From: Mimachlamys varia
Lineage: Eukaryota > Mollusca > Bivalvia > Pectinida > Pectinidae
DNA length: 64,000 bases
Direction: 5' to 3'
Assembly (NCBI GenBank): GCA_947623455.1
Contig: OX392528.1
Location: forward strand, 54,268,322 to 54,332,321
The translations under genes and the position numbers were made by a program. Below are positions 11,699 through 23,429 of the stretch, piece after piece; within the stretch, counting starts at the first letter, position 1; every line of letters starts with the position of its first letter. The notes under the pieces are model-generated. The model was not told the DNA's origin, did no database searches, and worked only from the letters and a program-made list of their open reading frames with translations.

Positions 11699-12496
11699 AA
11701 ACTTCTGGCATAGAAAGGGGAAGATAACTTATACTGGATACGCTTTTTGACTTTTTTTTCCAGATCTGTTAAGATTCCTCAATACTTATAATTTCTATTT
11801 TAACACTTGCCAGATTTTTTTCTAACATAATGAGAATATTCAGGAAATTTGAAAATGGTTAGATTTTATTCGAGTAAGATGGACGTGAAATGTCAAATAC
11901 TAAATAATGATTTAAAGGAAATTTATAAGCTTCCTGAACAAAATTTTTTTCTTCTGATGATTCAATTCAATAAGTTTTAAAATACCCCCCCACCCTCCTA
12001 CCTTAGACTCTTCACTCCTCGTCCTCATTATAAAACTTGCTATACTTTCTTTTGAATGTCTGCTGAACCTTTTTTCCTACAAATTTTCACAGATATTTGG
12101 CTAGAACACTATTTTATCTAACGTTTAAAGTGTAACACTGTTCCACATGCCAGAGAGTGACTTGATATATCAGAACTAATCACCACATTAAACAAATATT
12201 TATATATATATATATATCTATGTTAATTTGATATTGTTCCACATATATATAAATCGTACACTTCCACTGATGCTTAGCATTGTCAAATCATACTTTTTAA
12301 ACATTTTATAAATGTATCACATATCTTACAATCTCTACTGAAATTATATTTCAGAATATAATCAACACACCTTGAGTTTGTTATGGCGAAATATATATTT
12401 AACATTTGTCCAATTTTTTTCTCTTAATATTTTAGAATCTCGAGTTATATATTCCAACACACAAAAAAACATGATCATCAAATTTTTCATCCCCAT
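11699..12496. other. No gene seen; AT-rich with a (ta)n tract
   Basis: Only an 'atatatatat' tract near 12201-12216 stands out. Confidence 0.5.
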
Positions 12497-12655
12497 TTGA
12501 ACGGATTCCGCTCATTTTTGCTTGTTGTACCTTTGGAAAATGTCGCTGCAAAATCGAAGCTCGGTGGGCACCGCCTTGTGGGCGAGATGAGACTATTAGT
12601 TTATGACAATTATGACTTCAGAGATTAGAGAACAAAAATGAGCGTAACCCCTGCA
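12497..12655. repeat. Inverted-repeat (MITE-like) element
   Basis: gattccgctcatttttgctt on the left is mirrored by aacaaaaatgagcgtaaccc on the right. The core is unusually GC-rich (ctcggtgggcaccgccttgt) for its surroundings. Confidence 0.5.
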
Positions 12656-13227
12656 TAACAAGGATTAAAATTATTATAAAACATCAAAAAAAAAAAATAA
12701 GGTTTATAATAAATATTTCATAATTTCCCATTCAATACGATTTTGATTTTTGCAACTGTAACTTACTAAACCCTTCAATATTTCCACACAAGTTAATCAT
12801 AGTTCATTGATTCGTGGCTTGTTGTTGCAAAGACACAGTTTTATCATAATGTGTATTCAATCATACAGAGTAGATCGCATGATTTGTATTTATTTTTCGG
12901 GGGGTTTGCTGTATGGATTGTTGTCAAATAATCTTATAGATGCTGACCAATGAAAAGTGTTGTTGCATTGCTGATGTTGTGGAGTGTTTGATTTAAATTC
13001 ATTTGTGATTTCATGAAATTCATGCATCGGGTTATTATTTTTTGATATGCTGTATGAAGATCAAAATCATTAATATTGGAAACTAAATTGATTTGTATGG
13101 AAGTGAACTATTTTGGTATGAAACGTACATTGTTGGTGTTATTCAAGATTTTATTTTCTGTTTTTGGTGCGTGTTTAAACAATGAACAATTTTTGTGACT
13201 GCACGCTTTTCTACCCCGATCGTACGT

Positions 13228-13467
13228 CAGGGCCAAGTTGTTCAAAAGGTGATAAGCTTAACCATTGGTTAGCGTAAATTTAAATTCACTTGTAACTTAA
13301 AAACTAAACCATTGAATTAGTTACTTTTCAGATATCAGATATCTAGTACAGTCGATTTACATGCAAAATTGTGGGATTGTACCTTGTATATTAACTGAAT
13401 TATTAAAGATTGAAAAATATTATTAAATAGCGATTAAGCTAACCAACTTTTGAACAACTAGGCCCTG
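13228..13467. mobile_element. hAT-like MITE
   Basis: Left end CAGGGCCAAGTTGTTCAAAA; right end, read on the other strand, CAGGGCCTAGTTGTTCAAAA. That is a 20-bp terminal inverted repeat with one mismatch, plus a further shared TTAGCTTAA block. CAGGG termini are typical of hAT elements. I could not find a matching 8-bp target duplication. 240 bp, non-coding. Confidence 0.75.
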
Positions 13468-14098
13468 ACAACTTTTTGTGAGGCCTCTAAGTGAAATGAT
13501 GGAAGAAGGGTGGCCCTAACCCTCACAAAAGTATTTTTACGTTTGCTGCTAACCAATCTGGTAAATTTCCCAAACTTTGTTGCCGTTAACCAATGTATAC
13601 CATAATTACGCTATGAAATTTGATGATTGCTATATCAGGGGAGTTAACACCTTGTATTCACGTTCAATTTCGTAGATTTATATATATATAAACAAATTAT
13701 TTTTGTTACGTTATTAGTCAAGTGCTGAATTGTTTCATCTGTGTGTCACATCATCAAACAAAATCTTCATTGTTCATTTTTGTAATGGAAAAAAATATAT
13801 ACAGTAGGATCAAACAGGTTCAGAAAATCATACATTGAATCAAATACCTTGAAACTAGGTAATTCTCATGAAATAGGAACTTGCATACATGGCTTACCGA
13901 TGAATTAACGATAGACTAGCATGCATATTTATATATCATTTGTGTCTACATACTTCATAAATGAATAAGAAAGTGATAATTCATTTAATCAATCATGCAA
14001 GGGTCAGCTAAGCATTGTTCTATCATTTGTGTGAACTTTAAATATAAAGTACTTGATCAGCATTTTGAGAATTTCAATTTCCATTCTGTGAAACCAGA

Positions 14099-14262
14099 TA
14101 TTTTTGTGGGGCCCAATTTCCTTTTCTCGGGTACATGAATTCATGGATGAGCACCCACTCGATTACTTTTGTGTTAAACTTGTAATTAATTTGTGGACCA
14201 ATGAACTCGTGAATGAAAAGTGCCCACAAAATGAAGGAAATGAAAAGCCCCACCAAAATAAC
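14099..14262. repeat. Inverted-repeat element (ATTTTTGTGGGGC ends)
   Basis: Left atatttttgtggggcccaat pairs imperfectly with right aaaagccccaccaaaataac. The interior contains gaattcatgga and 'gtgcccac' palindromic phrases. Confidence 0.45.
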
Positions 14263-14484
14263 TCATTTCTCGGGATGTAGAAAAAATATGTCTAAGTCAT
14301 CAGATTATATTATGTTGCTGCATTTTCTTCCCTCTTTTCCTTCTTTTGTTACGTTTGTTCAGCACGATCCTTCACGCTGGCTACAATTTGCATGTACATC
14401 ATTATTTATTATACTTTAAAATGGTTTTCTGCTGATTTTGGTAATATATAATTATTGAAAACAGATCTTGTGTTGTGGTTATTT

Positions 14485-14990
14485 TTAGCTCGTCTGTTCA
14501 AATGAAAGTGCAAGTGAGCATATGCCATGGTGCAGCGTCTGTTGTCTGACGTACGTCTGGCATCAAAATTTTACTTCAAATGACTCAATAACCAAAAGGC
14601 CAAGACTATTGATAATTAAACCACTTGCATGCTGGGATGAAAGGCTACAAGTTCTGTTCAAATAAATGAACTTAAACCACTTCTGAAAGTATTCAAGTAT
14701 TTAAACTTCTTCTCAATAACCGAAAGGCCTAGGATAGAGATATTGGGCCCATAGCATGCTTGGATGAAGGGATACCAAGTTTGCTTAAACCTTGACCAGC
14801 TTTCTCAGTCACAGGGGTCAAATATCTGAGAATCTACAAGCAACTTCTTAATACCCAAAAAGTCCAGGATACTGATATGGGCATATAGCATGCTGGGATG
14901 ATTTTTTTTTTTGAAGCGATACCAAGTTTGTTTATTTGAATGACCTTGACACGCTTTCAAGATAACAGGGGTCTGTGTTTTATAATTAAA
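14485..14990. repeat. Interspersed repeat starting AGCTCGTCTGTTC
   Basis: Begins agctcgtctgttcaaatg, then gagcatatgccatggtgcag and gtctgttgtctgacgtacg. It contains three related internal blocks with 'ataaccaaaaggcc..' and 'gcatgctgggatga', so it is internally repetitive. This class is common in bivalve DNA as I recall; no coding potential seen. Confidence 0.45.
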
Positions 14991-15348
14991 TCACATGTAA
15001 GTTATTAGCTTACATCTACAACTTTCACCATTGGTGATATGATGACTTTGGGCTTCTGTATCTATACCTGTGTGGTTATTATAAGACGTGTTACAAGTTT
15101 TCATTGTTTGGTTTTAAATTGTCTTATTAGCTTTATATCTATATTTTACGCAGACAAATCTGTAATAGAATTTTATTGATTGCTCGGACATTTGGTTGAA
15201 TTGATAGCTTATATATGATAATTTACCTGCAAGTGTGGTTTCTACTTCTTGGCATGATGCATGTCTTTCAAAAATGTATACCCTGTTGGATTTTGTGTTT
15301 GGTAGTTTGATTTGAGGTGGCACGACTCCCGATATTTTTCATTGTCTG

Positions 15349-15440
15349 GTTAACCTATTCGCCCCTTGAAGATGCATTTGAACTCTTCCAATTCAAGGGT
15401 TGGAATAGTTCATTACAATATTTCAAGGTTGAATGAGTAA
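15349..15440. repeat. ~90-bp foldback repeat, copy 7
   Basis: ttaacctattcgccccttga, then tcaagggttggaatagttca, then caaggttgaatgagtaa. Confidence 0.65.
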
Positions 15441-15451
15441 ATTGAGAATTT

Positions 15452-15541
15452 TATCCCTTTCACCCCTATATGACCTTAATAGACTCTGCCATGCATTCAT
15501 ATACATGAGTCCATTGTAATCTACAGGGTTGAAAGGGTTAA
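15452..15541. repeat. Second foldback repeat family (CCCTTTCACCCCT)
   Basis: atccctttcacccctatatg pairs with ctacagggttgaaagggtta across a centre with catgcattcatatacatgag. It is structurally like the 90-bp family but differs in sequence. Confidence 0.55.
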
Positions 15542-15618
15542 GTGGATCATCAAGCATTCCAGGAAACTCAAATTCATAATTAGTTAAAAGAGTAAGTACA
15601 CCAGTATGTATTTATAGA

Positions 15619-15814
15619 GGTGGCCGAGTGGTTAAGGTATCCCGACATTTTGCCACTAACCCTCCACCTAGTTGCGAGATTGAAACCCATGTGTGTACTG
15701 ACCATAGGTCGGTGGTTTTTCTCCGGGTACTCTGGTTTTCCTCCACCTCCAAAACCTCGCACGTCCTTAAATCACCCTGGCTTTTAAAAGGATGTAAACT
15801 AAACCAAACCAAAA
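15619..15814 (+). mobile_element. tRNA-derived SINE, copy 1, with 11-bp target duplication
   Basis: The head ggtggccgagtggttaagg is a Pol III A box of tRNA-Ser/Leu type, followed by a B-box-like gttgcgagattgaaac. The body has ttttctccgggtactctgg and the tail ends aaaccaaaccaaaa. It is flanked by perfect GTATTTATAGA repeats at 15608-15618 and 15815-15825, the mark of LINE-driven retroposition. Copies 2-4 lie on the other strand at 30.4, 49.9 and 55.1 kb. Confidence 0.9.
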
Positions 15815-16162
15815 GTATTTATAGACATTGTTTGGTATAGGGTAGAGTATTTGACACACTAGATACCAACCATTGTCTGAAACCCGCATGACACTGCACT
15901 TCACACAAACATCAGTCAAGTGTCACATAGGTCTCCGACAATGGATACCAACCTACAGTGTGTTACATATGCGTAGAACTTCAACACACAAACAGAATTA
16001 TCAAGGATTCCTTTGAGCTGAGAGTCTCATTCAGCTCTCATACAAATCTCATCGTAAATGGTAAATGATGTGTACTTGTAAATATGGTTTTAATAAATAC
16101 ACATCAGGGTGGGGGAGGGGGGATGAAAACAGTGAGCACTTTCAATATGTTGTTCGTCATTT

Positions 16163-16250
16163 CTTAATCCATTCATCCCCCTAAAACCACATTTGAACCT
16201 TACCAAATGTTGGAATGGGATAGTCCAGTTTAGATATAAAGGGTGAATGC
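16163..16250. repeat. ~90-bp foldback repeat, copy 8 (degenerate)
   Basis: cttaatccattcatcccccta, then aaatgttggaatgggatagt, then aaagggtgaatgctt. The 3' arm is eroded. A related phrase with agagtcttgctg recurs near 16400-16440. Confidence 0.5.
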
Positions 16251-16259
16251 TTGTGCTCT

Positions 16260-17013
16260 ATGGTAGAGTCTTGCTGACTTTCATTCATCACAACTGGAAA
16301 GGCTGCACCCTCTTAAAAAAAGAATAACTTGCCTGTATTCCTAAAATATTCTTCTTTAGAACTAAGTGATGGATATCTATCATTGACAGTTGAGTTTAGA
16401 TATATGTAGGGTGATTGCTTGTGCTCCATGGTAGAGTCCTGCTGTCATCAATCCATTATCACTTGAGAGGCAACCCTCTGTATTCCTATAATCTTCTTCT
16501 TTAGAACTAAATAACGGAAATCAACCATTGGTTATTCCCAAATTTATTTTGATTATCTATTCAATTAAATCTTTGTAAAATGATAACAAAAGCATTGTTT
16601 GATTGGAAACATTATTAGAAAATGATTATTAAAGAAAAAATAATTTGCTGTCATTAAATTTCTTCCTAGTCCTACAATGAGTACGTTATCAGTACATCTA
16701 ATTAGCTATTATCAATATATAGATTAAAAATTAAGAAATATCTCTTTGAAGCAAACTTAACAGAATATCACAACATAGGGACCAGAAAAGTGATATATTC
16801 AGTTGTAATAAAATTTTAACAAAGTAATATCTGGTCCCTGTGTTTAATTATAAATATCTCTATAATATGTTGTGTTTTATTATAAACCAATACTCTCAAA
16901 CAAATATTTTCTTTTGTGATTTGAATTCCTTGTGTGTTTATTAGCAGTTTAAGGTATATGCTTAAAGCATTCTAATGAATTGGATATGCACTTGCTGTTT
17001 TTGTTTTACCTGG
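16260..17013. other. No gene seen; short partial direct repeat
   Basis: tgcttgtgctctatggtagag (16249-16269) recurs as tgcttgtgctccatggtagag (about 16412-16432), followed in both by similar 'cttctttagaactaa' text, so roughly 160 bp is duplicated imperfectly. The rest is AT-rich with no recognisable content. Confidence 0.5.
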
Positions 17014-17846
17014 TACAGTGCACTCCTCTTTATATCATGTTGTATTTGTCAGACAAAAACATGATATTAGCAGAAATGTTACATTAAGAAAGACATGTTT
17101 TTTCCATTAAATCTAGTGTATTTCCAATCTCCATGACTAAAAGTAAATATCCAATGTACATATGAAGATGTTTCAATATATAGATAACATTATTTCAATT
17201 AAAAACCAATTATGGGGTTATTTTTTATTTTCTTTGCAACATTTTGTACAAGTTGTATCTGAAATCAATGGAAATGACATCATTTTCTGGGTATTTAATG
17301 TGATTGGCTAAAAAAAACATGATATTAAAGGCCCAATATACGTAACTTCAGCGAAATTTTTGTGATTCTAAAAAATTCCAGTTGATAACCATGCAAAATT
17401 TAGCATAAAACATAGTAAACCTGAGCGGTAACTAACAAGAAACTCTTGACAAAAAAATCCAAAGAATTGAAAAAAATTTAGGTGGGGCCCACTTCAACAA
17501 CAAACCGAAGGTAGAAGACGGTTCGAAATGGACACGTGTTTACAAATAGCATGTTTCAACTGCTGCTGTACCAGTAACCGCAAAAGAATTCATCGTGAAA
17601 ATTGCTGATATCGGTTAATCTTAACTAAATCTATAAATATAATAAGTTATTAGGCTTGATTTTTGCTTCAAAGTTTGCCGAAAGTTACGTATATTGGGCC
17701 TTTAAGAGGAATTCACCTTAAAATATGTGATATTAACCAAATAAATTTACATAGATTATATAGACAGAAAAATGATGCTTGGGAAAAACATGATATAAAG
17801 AGGAATGTGATATTAACAGGGGTGATATTAAGTGGAGTCTACTGTA
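17014..17846 (+). mobile_element. Mariner-like MITE (TA-flanked) with a nested MITE
   Basis: Left end TACAGTGCACTCCTCTTTA and right end, read reversed, TACAGTAGACTCCACTTAA form an imperfect terminal inverted repeat flanked by TA, the Tc1/mariner target. The same sequence in reverse is at 1-441. Without the nested 377-bp insertion the element is about 456 bp. No ORF of transposase type. Confidence 0.75.
17325..17705 (+). mobile_element. TTAA-target MITE, copy 1 (nested)
   Basis: AGGCCCAATATACGTAACTT at the left is repeated exactly in inverse at the right end (20-bp terminal inverted repeat), flanked by TTAA at 17325-17328 and 17702-17705. The homologous sequence at 1-441 reads through with a single TTAA (gatattaagaggaattc), so the duplicated target is proven by an empty site. 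TTAA targets are typical of piggyBac-type transposases. Non-coding, about 370 bp. Confidence 0.92.
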
Positions 17847-18117
17847 TTATCTTCTGGGAGTATAGGGTACATAAACTCATGAATAATCATGATCTTATAT
17901 ACAGTTTTTATGCATGATGGAACATTATTCTCTGTTTGGTTTTTAAAATAAAATAATAAAGATATATAATTATGTTTTGGTCGTGTGTTGTTTTTTCCAC
18001 CATAAGGGTTAACAGGAGATTTTCATCGAACAATTTGAAAGCTTATGGATATCTAGGCTCCCTTTAATATAACGTTATTCAAACATTTAACATTTGAAGT
18101 CCTTTTAAGGTCATGTA

Positions 18118-19710
18118 CTCATGGAACGCCAAATTAACATATAATGTATATTCAATTAATTGCACCTTTCTTCAAATAACTGCAGATAGGTACAAATGAT
18201 TAAGGATAGGTTCAGTTTAATTTAATATAAGTGCAATTCAATTGAAGCTAGGTACAATTCAATTGAAGCTAGGTACAATTCAATTGAAGCTAGGTACAAT
18301 TCAATTGAAGATAGGTACAATTCAATTGAAGATAGGTACAATTCAATTGAAGCTAGGTGCAATTCAATTGAAGATAGGTACAATTCAATTGAAGATAGGT
18401 ACAATTCAATTGAAGATAGGTACAATTCAATTGAAGATAGGTACAATTCAATTGAAGATAGGTACAATTCAATTGAAGCTAGGTACAATTCAATTGAAGC
18501 TAGGTACAATTCAATTGAAGATAGGTGCAATTCAATTGAAGATAGGTACAATTCAATTGAAGATAGGTACAATTCAATTGAAGATAGGTACAATTCATTT
18601 GAAGCTAAGTACAATTCAATTGAAGATAGGTACAATTCATTTGAAGATAGGTACAATTCAATTGAAGATAGGTGCAATTCAATTGAAGATAGGTACAATT
18701 CAATTGAAGATAGGTGCAATTCAATTGAAGATAGGTGCAATTCAATTGAAGCTAGGTACAATTCAATTGAAGATAGGTGCAATTCAATTGAAGATAGGTG
18801 CAATTCAATTGAAGATAGGTACAATTCAATTGAAGCTAGGTACAATTCAAATGAAGATAGGTACAATTCAATTGAAGCTAGGTACAATTCAATTGAAGAT
18901 AGGTACAGTTCAATTGAAGCTAGGTACAATTCAATTGAAGATAGGTACAATTCATTTGAAGCTAGGTACAATTCATTTGAAGATAGGTACAATTCAATTG
19001 AAGCTAGGTTCAATTCAATTGAAGATAGGTACAATTCAATTGAAGATAGGTACAATTCAATTGAAGATAGGTACAATTCAATTGAAGATAGGTACAATTC
19101 AATTAAAGATAGGTGCAATTCAATTGAAGATAGGTACAATTCAATTGAAGATAGGTACAATTCAATTGAAGATAGGTACAATTCATTTGAAGCTAGGTAC
19201 AATTCAATTGAAGATAGGTACAATTCAATTGAAGAAAGGTACAATTAAATCGAAGATAGGTACATTTCAATTGAAGATAGGTAAAATTCAATTGAAGCTA
19301 GGTACAATTCAATTGAAGCTAGGTACAATTCAATTGAAGATAGGTACAATTTAATTGAAGATAGGTACAATTCATTTGAAGCTAGGTACAATTCAATTGA
19401 AGATAGGTACAATTCAATTGAAGAAAGGTACAATTAAATTGAAGATAGGTACAATTTAATTGAATCTAGATACAATTCAATTGAAGCTAGGTACAATTCA
19501 ATTGAAAAAAGGTACAATTATTTGTACCTACAAGTATCTTTAATTATTTAAAGATAGGTGCAATTGAATTGAACCTATCTTCAATTGAATTGAACCTTTC
19601 TCCAATTGAATTTAATCTATCTTCAATTGAATTGAACCTCGGTACAAATATAACATACGTTTAATTAAATTGAAGCTATCTTCGATTCATTTGCACCCAT
19701 CATTAATGCA
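18118..19710. repeat. 21-bp satellite block in a TIR-type element, copy 1
   Basis: From about 18236 to 19520 the sequence is about 61 copies of a 21-bp unit (gaagataggtacaattcaatt with variants gctaggt, aggtgca and tcatttg). Because 21 is a multiple of 3 and no frame-breaking unit occurs, both strands are open for 340-370 codons (heptads KIGTIQL and YLSSIEL); I treat this as non-coding. The left flank has ggaacgccaaattaacata, the end sequence of the related element at 27.7 kb. After 19550 the units appear in inverted orientation and decay. Confidence 0.9.
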
Positions 19711-19869
19711 CGTCATGTTTCTTGGATGGCCATCGGGCCTGGTCCAAGCCTTGGAGATTTCGTCATGACTTCGAAACAGTTGAAATTCCTATTCTAAACA
19801 CTATTTATCTGGCGTCCGCCACTTCAATGTTTGGTGGTCGCCAGAGAAATAATTGGCAGCAACCGGCTG

Positions 19870-20030
19870 ATAGAGTTCAAGTTCAAGTTCAAATATTTTA
19901 TTTTCGTGCCAAACACATATTTCACATAAAATCATAATAACATAACTATACAAATTGTAATAAAATATGTGTCCAGCCATATTGACTTATTAGACACGTT
20001 ATTGAAGAATGCAAATAATAAAAAATAATG
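19870..20030 (-). repeat. Possible LINE 3' tail fragment
   Basis: gttcaagttcaagttcaaat is a (TTGAAC)n tail read in reverse, followed by attttattttcgtgccaaac. CR1/L2-like elements end in short tandem repeats of this sort. No reverse-transcriptase coding sequence was found nearby, so the assignment is weak. Confidence 0.3.
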
Positions 20031-20522
20031 CATTACACTAATTAAAATGAATATCGATACATAAACATTTGCCACTCAACTTTTCTATATGCTTATACAA
20101 TATACAATTACAAGAGAAAAAGTGGTTGGGCCAATCCCTACCGACGATTTCACCATGCCCTATTTTCTTTAGACTTTTAAGATATTAATGGATATATATA
20201 TAAAATTATGCAGTTAATTACTTTAAAAACACACACTTTTGCCGTGTGCTCCTGTACACTGTGCACTGATAGAATGGTATCCTCGATGATTTTATGGCGG
20301 CTTCCAGATTAGAATATTTCACCTGTGGCACTAACAGGCTTCTGTAAAAGGGGGTCGGAATGTCCCAGCTACTGTCGACTAACAAAGGACTTACTTGTTT
20401 CAAGGGCTGTGAACAAGGATATTTCCATAAGAAGGATTAATGCACTAATGTCTTTAAAATTAAATCAGGTTCGTGGCAGAAGTGAGCATGCGACATACTG
20501 ACAAGGAATTCGATTCCTCTTT

Positions 20523-20640
20523 TGGTTTAAACATATTTTATTGCGATAAATTGCAACAGGATAGGGCACAAGTTATACAACTTATATCAAGCCCGTTCCT
20601 ATTCATAACACAACATATATATTTCTACGTATCAAAAAGG
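20523..20640. repeat. Dispersed repeat (TTTAAACATATTTTATTG), copy 1
   Basis: tggtttaaacatattttattg, then gggcacaagttatacaactt. A related copy is at 28362-28440 (tgatttaaacatatttgatt, cacaagttaaacaacttg). Confidence 0.55.
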
Positions 20641-22324
20641 CAGTTATAGAGTTCTATACAATCATATGCTAGTCACTCACACGAGAAGAAATAGGATGAG
20701 AGAGAGAGAGGGGAGGGGGGGGTGACTTGTAATTATTGACTAGTAGCAAAGCATGACAGTTAAACTTTGAAAGTATTTCTGACCATGTGCTTGTTCTTTC
20801 TCCGTGCAAGCGGAATTAATGATGTTCGTATCACTATTCCTATCTTTCAGCTATTCATCACCTCCCGTGCCAATAACTTCCTCCTGTTCACTCCTGGCCT
20901 GCTGGTATTTCCGTTTCCACTAATCCATTCACACAGAGAAAGACCAATCACATGGTTTTATTGAAATAATAGATATAAATTTAATATAATAATATAAGTA
21001 CTATATACTAGTCGAATAGAAATGGACTAATTTTTGTGAGGGAGACGAGGAAAAAGAGGTAAATTCCTCTTTGCGAGGTTACCGTCAAATATGGTGCAAT
21101 TAATCATGAATTATCAGCCAAAATCTAACGAAGTTTTTATTTATTTTTCCACCTTGTGTATACTAGTGCATATTATCTCGAATGTTTACCCAGTGTTTCT
21201 TTATTTGTTCGGTATATATATAATCAATAGAATAGAAGTTGCAATATTATTACAATTGTTTTGAAATGGCTTGGTTCATCTACGCTTTGTTTCAACACTT
21301 GGTCATAGATGTGCGTGATTTTCAGAAATTGAATTAAATATATCTAATGGCAAAAACTTTACGAAAGGATTGGGCAAAAGATTATAAAAATATAAATATA
21401 GCGCAACGTGGAATATATTTATTTCAGTTTCAGTTAGCTAAGTGTGTTTAGCACCTGAGATCGGACAAGTGGCAACTGACTAGTATTTTTGGCATTTCTT
21501 GCGAAGAAAGCTTAAAAATCCAGCCGGGCAGTAGGTTGCGAGGTGTTGAAATAAGTAAAATCACCCTTTTTTTCTTAATTTCAGGAGATAATCGTTTTCT
21601 GAGAAAAATCAAATACAAATCATATATTCGTGTTTTTTTTTTCTATTACAATATTATTTGTATGCCAAAAAATGTGTCATTTGATCAATATCATATCATC
21701 ATGTGTTTTTCTTTAATCGGATTCCTAATTGAAATAATCAACTGTCTAGATTAGGATAGATTTACCATGGCCAAGTTCACACAGTACTAGCTTGAACACA
21801 ACGAAACCTGTGGAATCCGACACCATATTAGACACCCTTTGTAATATGGACTCTGATATTACGCCAAGACACGTGTAATCTAGGAGAATGTTTACAGTTG
21901 TGTAATACAGTGAGCAGGGGTCAAACCTTTTTCCCCTCAGAATTGTGTTAAATTTATTGAAATGTTGCATTTTCCTTCATTTTGTATGTCAATATCTACC
22001 CAAATCCTCCAGATTTGTCTTTTTCTGATTATCCTTTGCTGTTTTTAGTTGAAAAATATACTTTAAAAGTTTAAAAAGTGAAATTTTGTGATTATTAATA
22101 ATTCCCCTTTGAAGAGCTTTCCCCCCCCCCCCCCTAGAGTACAAAAAGGTAATTTCCCCTAAATCCTAGATTAACCCCTGGTGAGGTATTATGTTCTAAT
22201 ATTTACCATTGCATGGCATAACCACTATATACCTCTACCGAATTCAATTGACTTATCGTAAGCCCATGGGATGAACAAGTTCTTAAACTGATAAATATAA
22301 GTATAAATCTGCATTTAGTTAACA
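20640..22324. other. No gene seen; simple-sequence tracts only
   Basis: Contains a gagagagagaggggaggggg tract near 20700-20725 and a C14-type homopolymer near 22121-22134. Frames at 20767-20964, 21536-21754 and 21746-21970 have no recognisable product. Confidence 0.5.
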
Positions 22325-22483
22325 TTCATAGGCAGTATGAATGCCAAGTGGACAACGGCAAATTCAATGAGTCGCTAGCAAATTCAATGAAACACTAGCT
22401 GGACAAAGGCAAATTCAATGAAGCGCTAGCGCGCATCACTGAATTTGCCTTTGTCCCCAGTTGGCATTCATACTGCCTATGAA
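22325..22483. repeat. Foldback element with ~42-bp inverted arms
   Basis: ttcataggcagtatgaatgc at the left is mirrored exactly by gcattcatactgcctatgaa at the right, and the pairing continues through ggcaaattca. The centre has repeated 'caaattcaatga' and 'cgctagc' units. The whole 159 bp can fold into one hairpin. Confidence 0.85.
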
Positions 22484-22697
22484 TACCAACTGAAAGCAGC
22501 TCAATGCTTGAATATTCGTGTGCTTGATGTTTCCACACTTTTCACTAGAGTCTTACTTAAAAAATAACAACAAACGGAAATATAGATATATACGATTTAA
22601 TGAATATGGAAATAAAATAATGAGCTATGTACAGTAGATCAACAAAGAAATGAAAACACAAAATAAATAAACTGTAACTTAAGACATAACTCTCATA

Positions 22698-22828
22698 CCA
22701 AATATAAACTTTTATACAAAATATAAACTTTTACACAAAATATAAACTTTTAACACAAAATATAAACTTTTACACAAAATATTAACTTTTACACAAAATA
22801 TTAACTTTTACACAAAATATTAACTTTC
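22698..22828. repeat. 21-22-bp tandem repeat (acacaaaatataaactttt)
   Basis: Six to seven units, grading from 'ataaactttt' to 'attaactttt' variants. Confidence 0.85.
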
Positions 22829-22934
22829 ATGCCTAACCTAACACGATTATACCCAGCACTAGAAACTATGTGTGGTATTGTATTGGCACCACAGACAGGA
22901 GAGAGACTTGGTTGTAGGTCAACAAATATCAAAC

Positions 22935-23425
22935 TGAATACGGACGAACATGCAGACAAACAGACCGAGTCAAACATCGGTCCTGCGGAACAGATAAGAA
23001 AGAGCTTTAGTCAAATGGCAAACGTCCTGACAGTCAAAATGATAAATGTACCACTCTGAGTGTCAATAACCACCAAATACTGTAGCAAGCTTCTTCCTTG
23101 AACATATATATACAGATACGGACGAACATGCAGACAAACAGACCGAGTCAAATATCGGTCCGGCGCAACAGATAAGAAAGAGCTTTAGTCAAATGGCAAA
23201 CGTCCTGACAGTCAAAATGATATATGTACCACTCTGAGTGTCAATAACCACCAAATACTGTAGTAAGCTTCTTCCTTGTACATATATATACAGATACGGA
23301 CGAACATGCAGACAAACAGACCGACACAAATATCGGTCCGGCGCAACAGATAAGAAAGAGCTTTAGTCAAATGGCAAATGTTCTGACGATCAAAATGATA
23401 GGTACCACTCTGAGTGTCAATAACC
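22935..23425. repeat. ~178-bp tandem repeat, three copies
   Basis: ggacgaacatgcagacaaac recurs three times at ~178-bp spacing, each time followed by cagataagaaagagctttag and ccactctgagtgtcaataac. Confidence 0.85.
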
Positions 23426-23429
23426 ACCA

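Noticed and set aside
15619..15700. tRNA-Ser/Leu gene
   Set aside because: The A and B boxes belong to the SINE head: it is followed by the SINE body and tail and flanked by an 11-bp target duplication, and there is no proper acceptor stem.
18222..19433. Long ORFs of 340 and 370 codons on opposite strands
   Set aside because: They are entirely the 21-bp satellite read in frame; repetition with a period divisible by three explains the lack of stops, and there is no start context, domain or splice structure.
18236..19520. CRISPR-like regular array
   Set aside because: The 21-bp units are contiguous with no unique spacers, in a eukaryotic genome; it is a satellite.
20767..20964. 65-codon ORF MKVFLTMCLFFLRASG
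   Set aside because: Hydrophobic start resembles a signal peptide, but there are no splice partners, homologous motifs or repeat relatives to support it.
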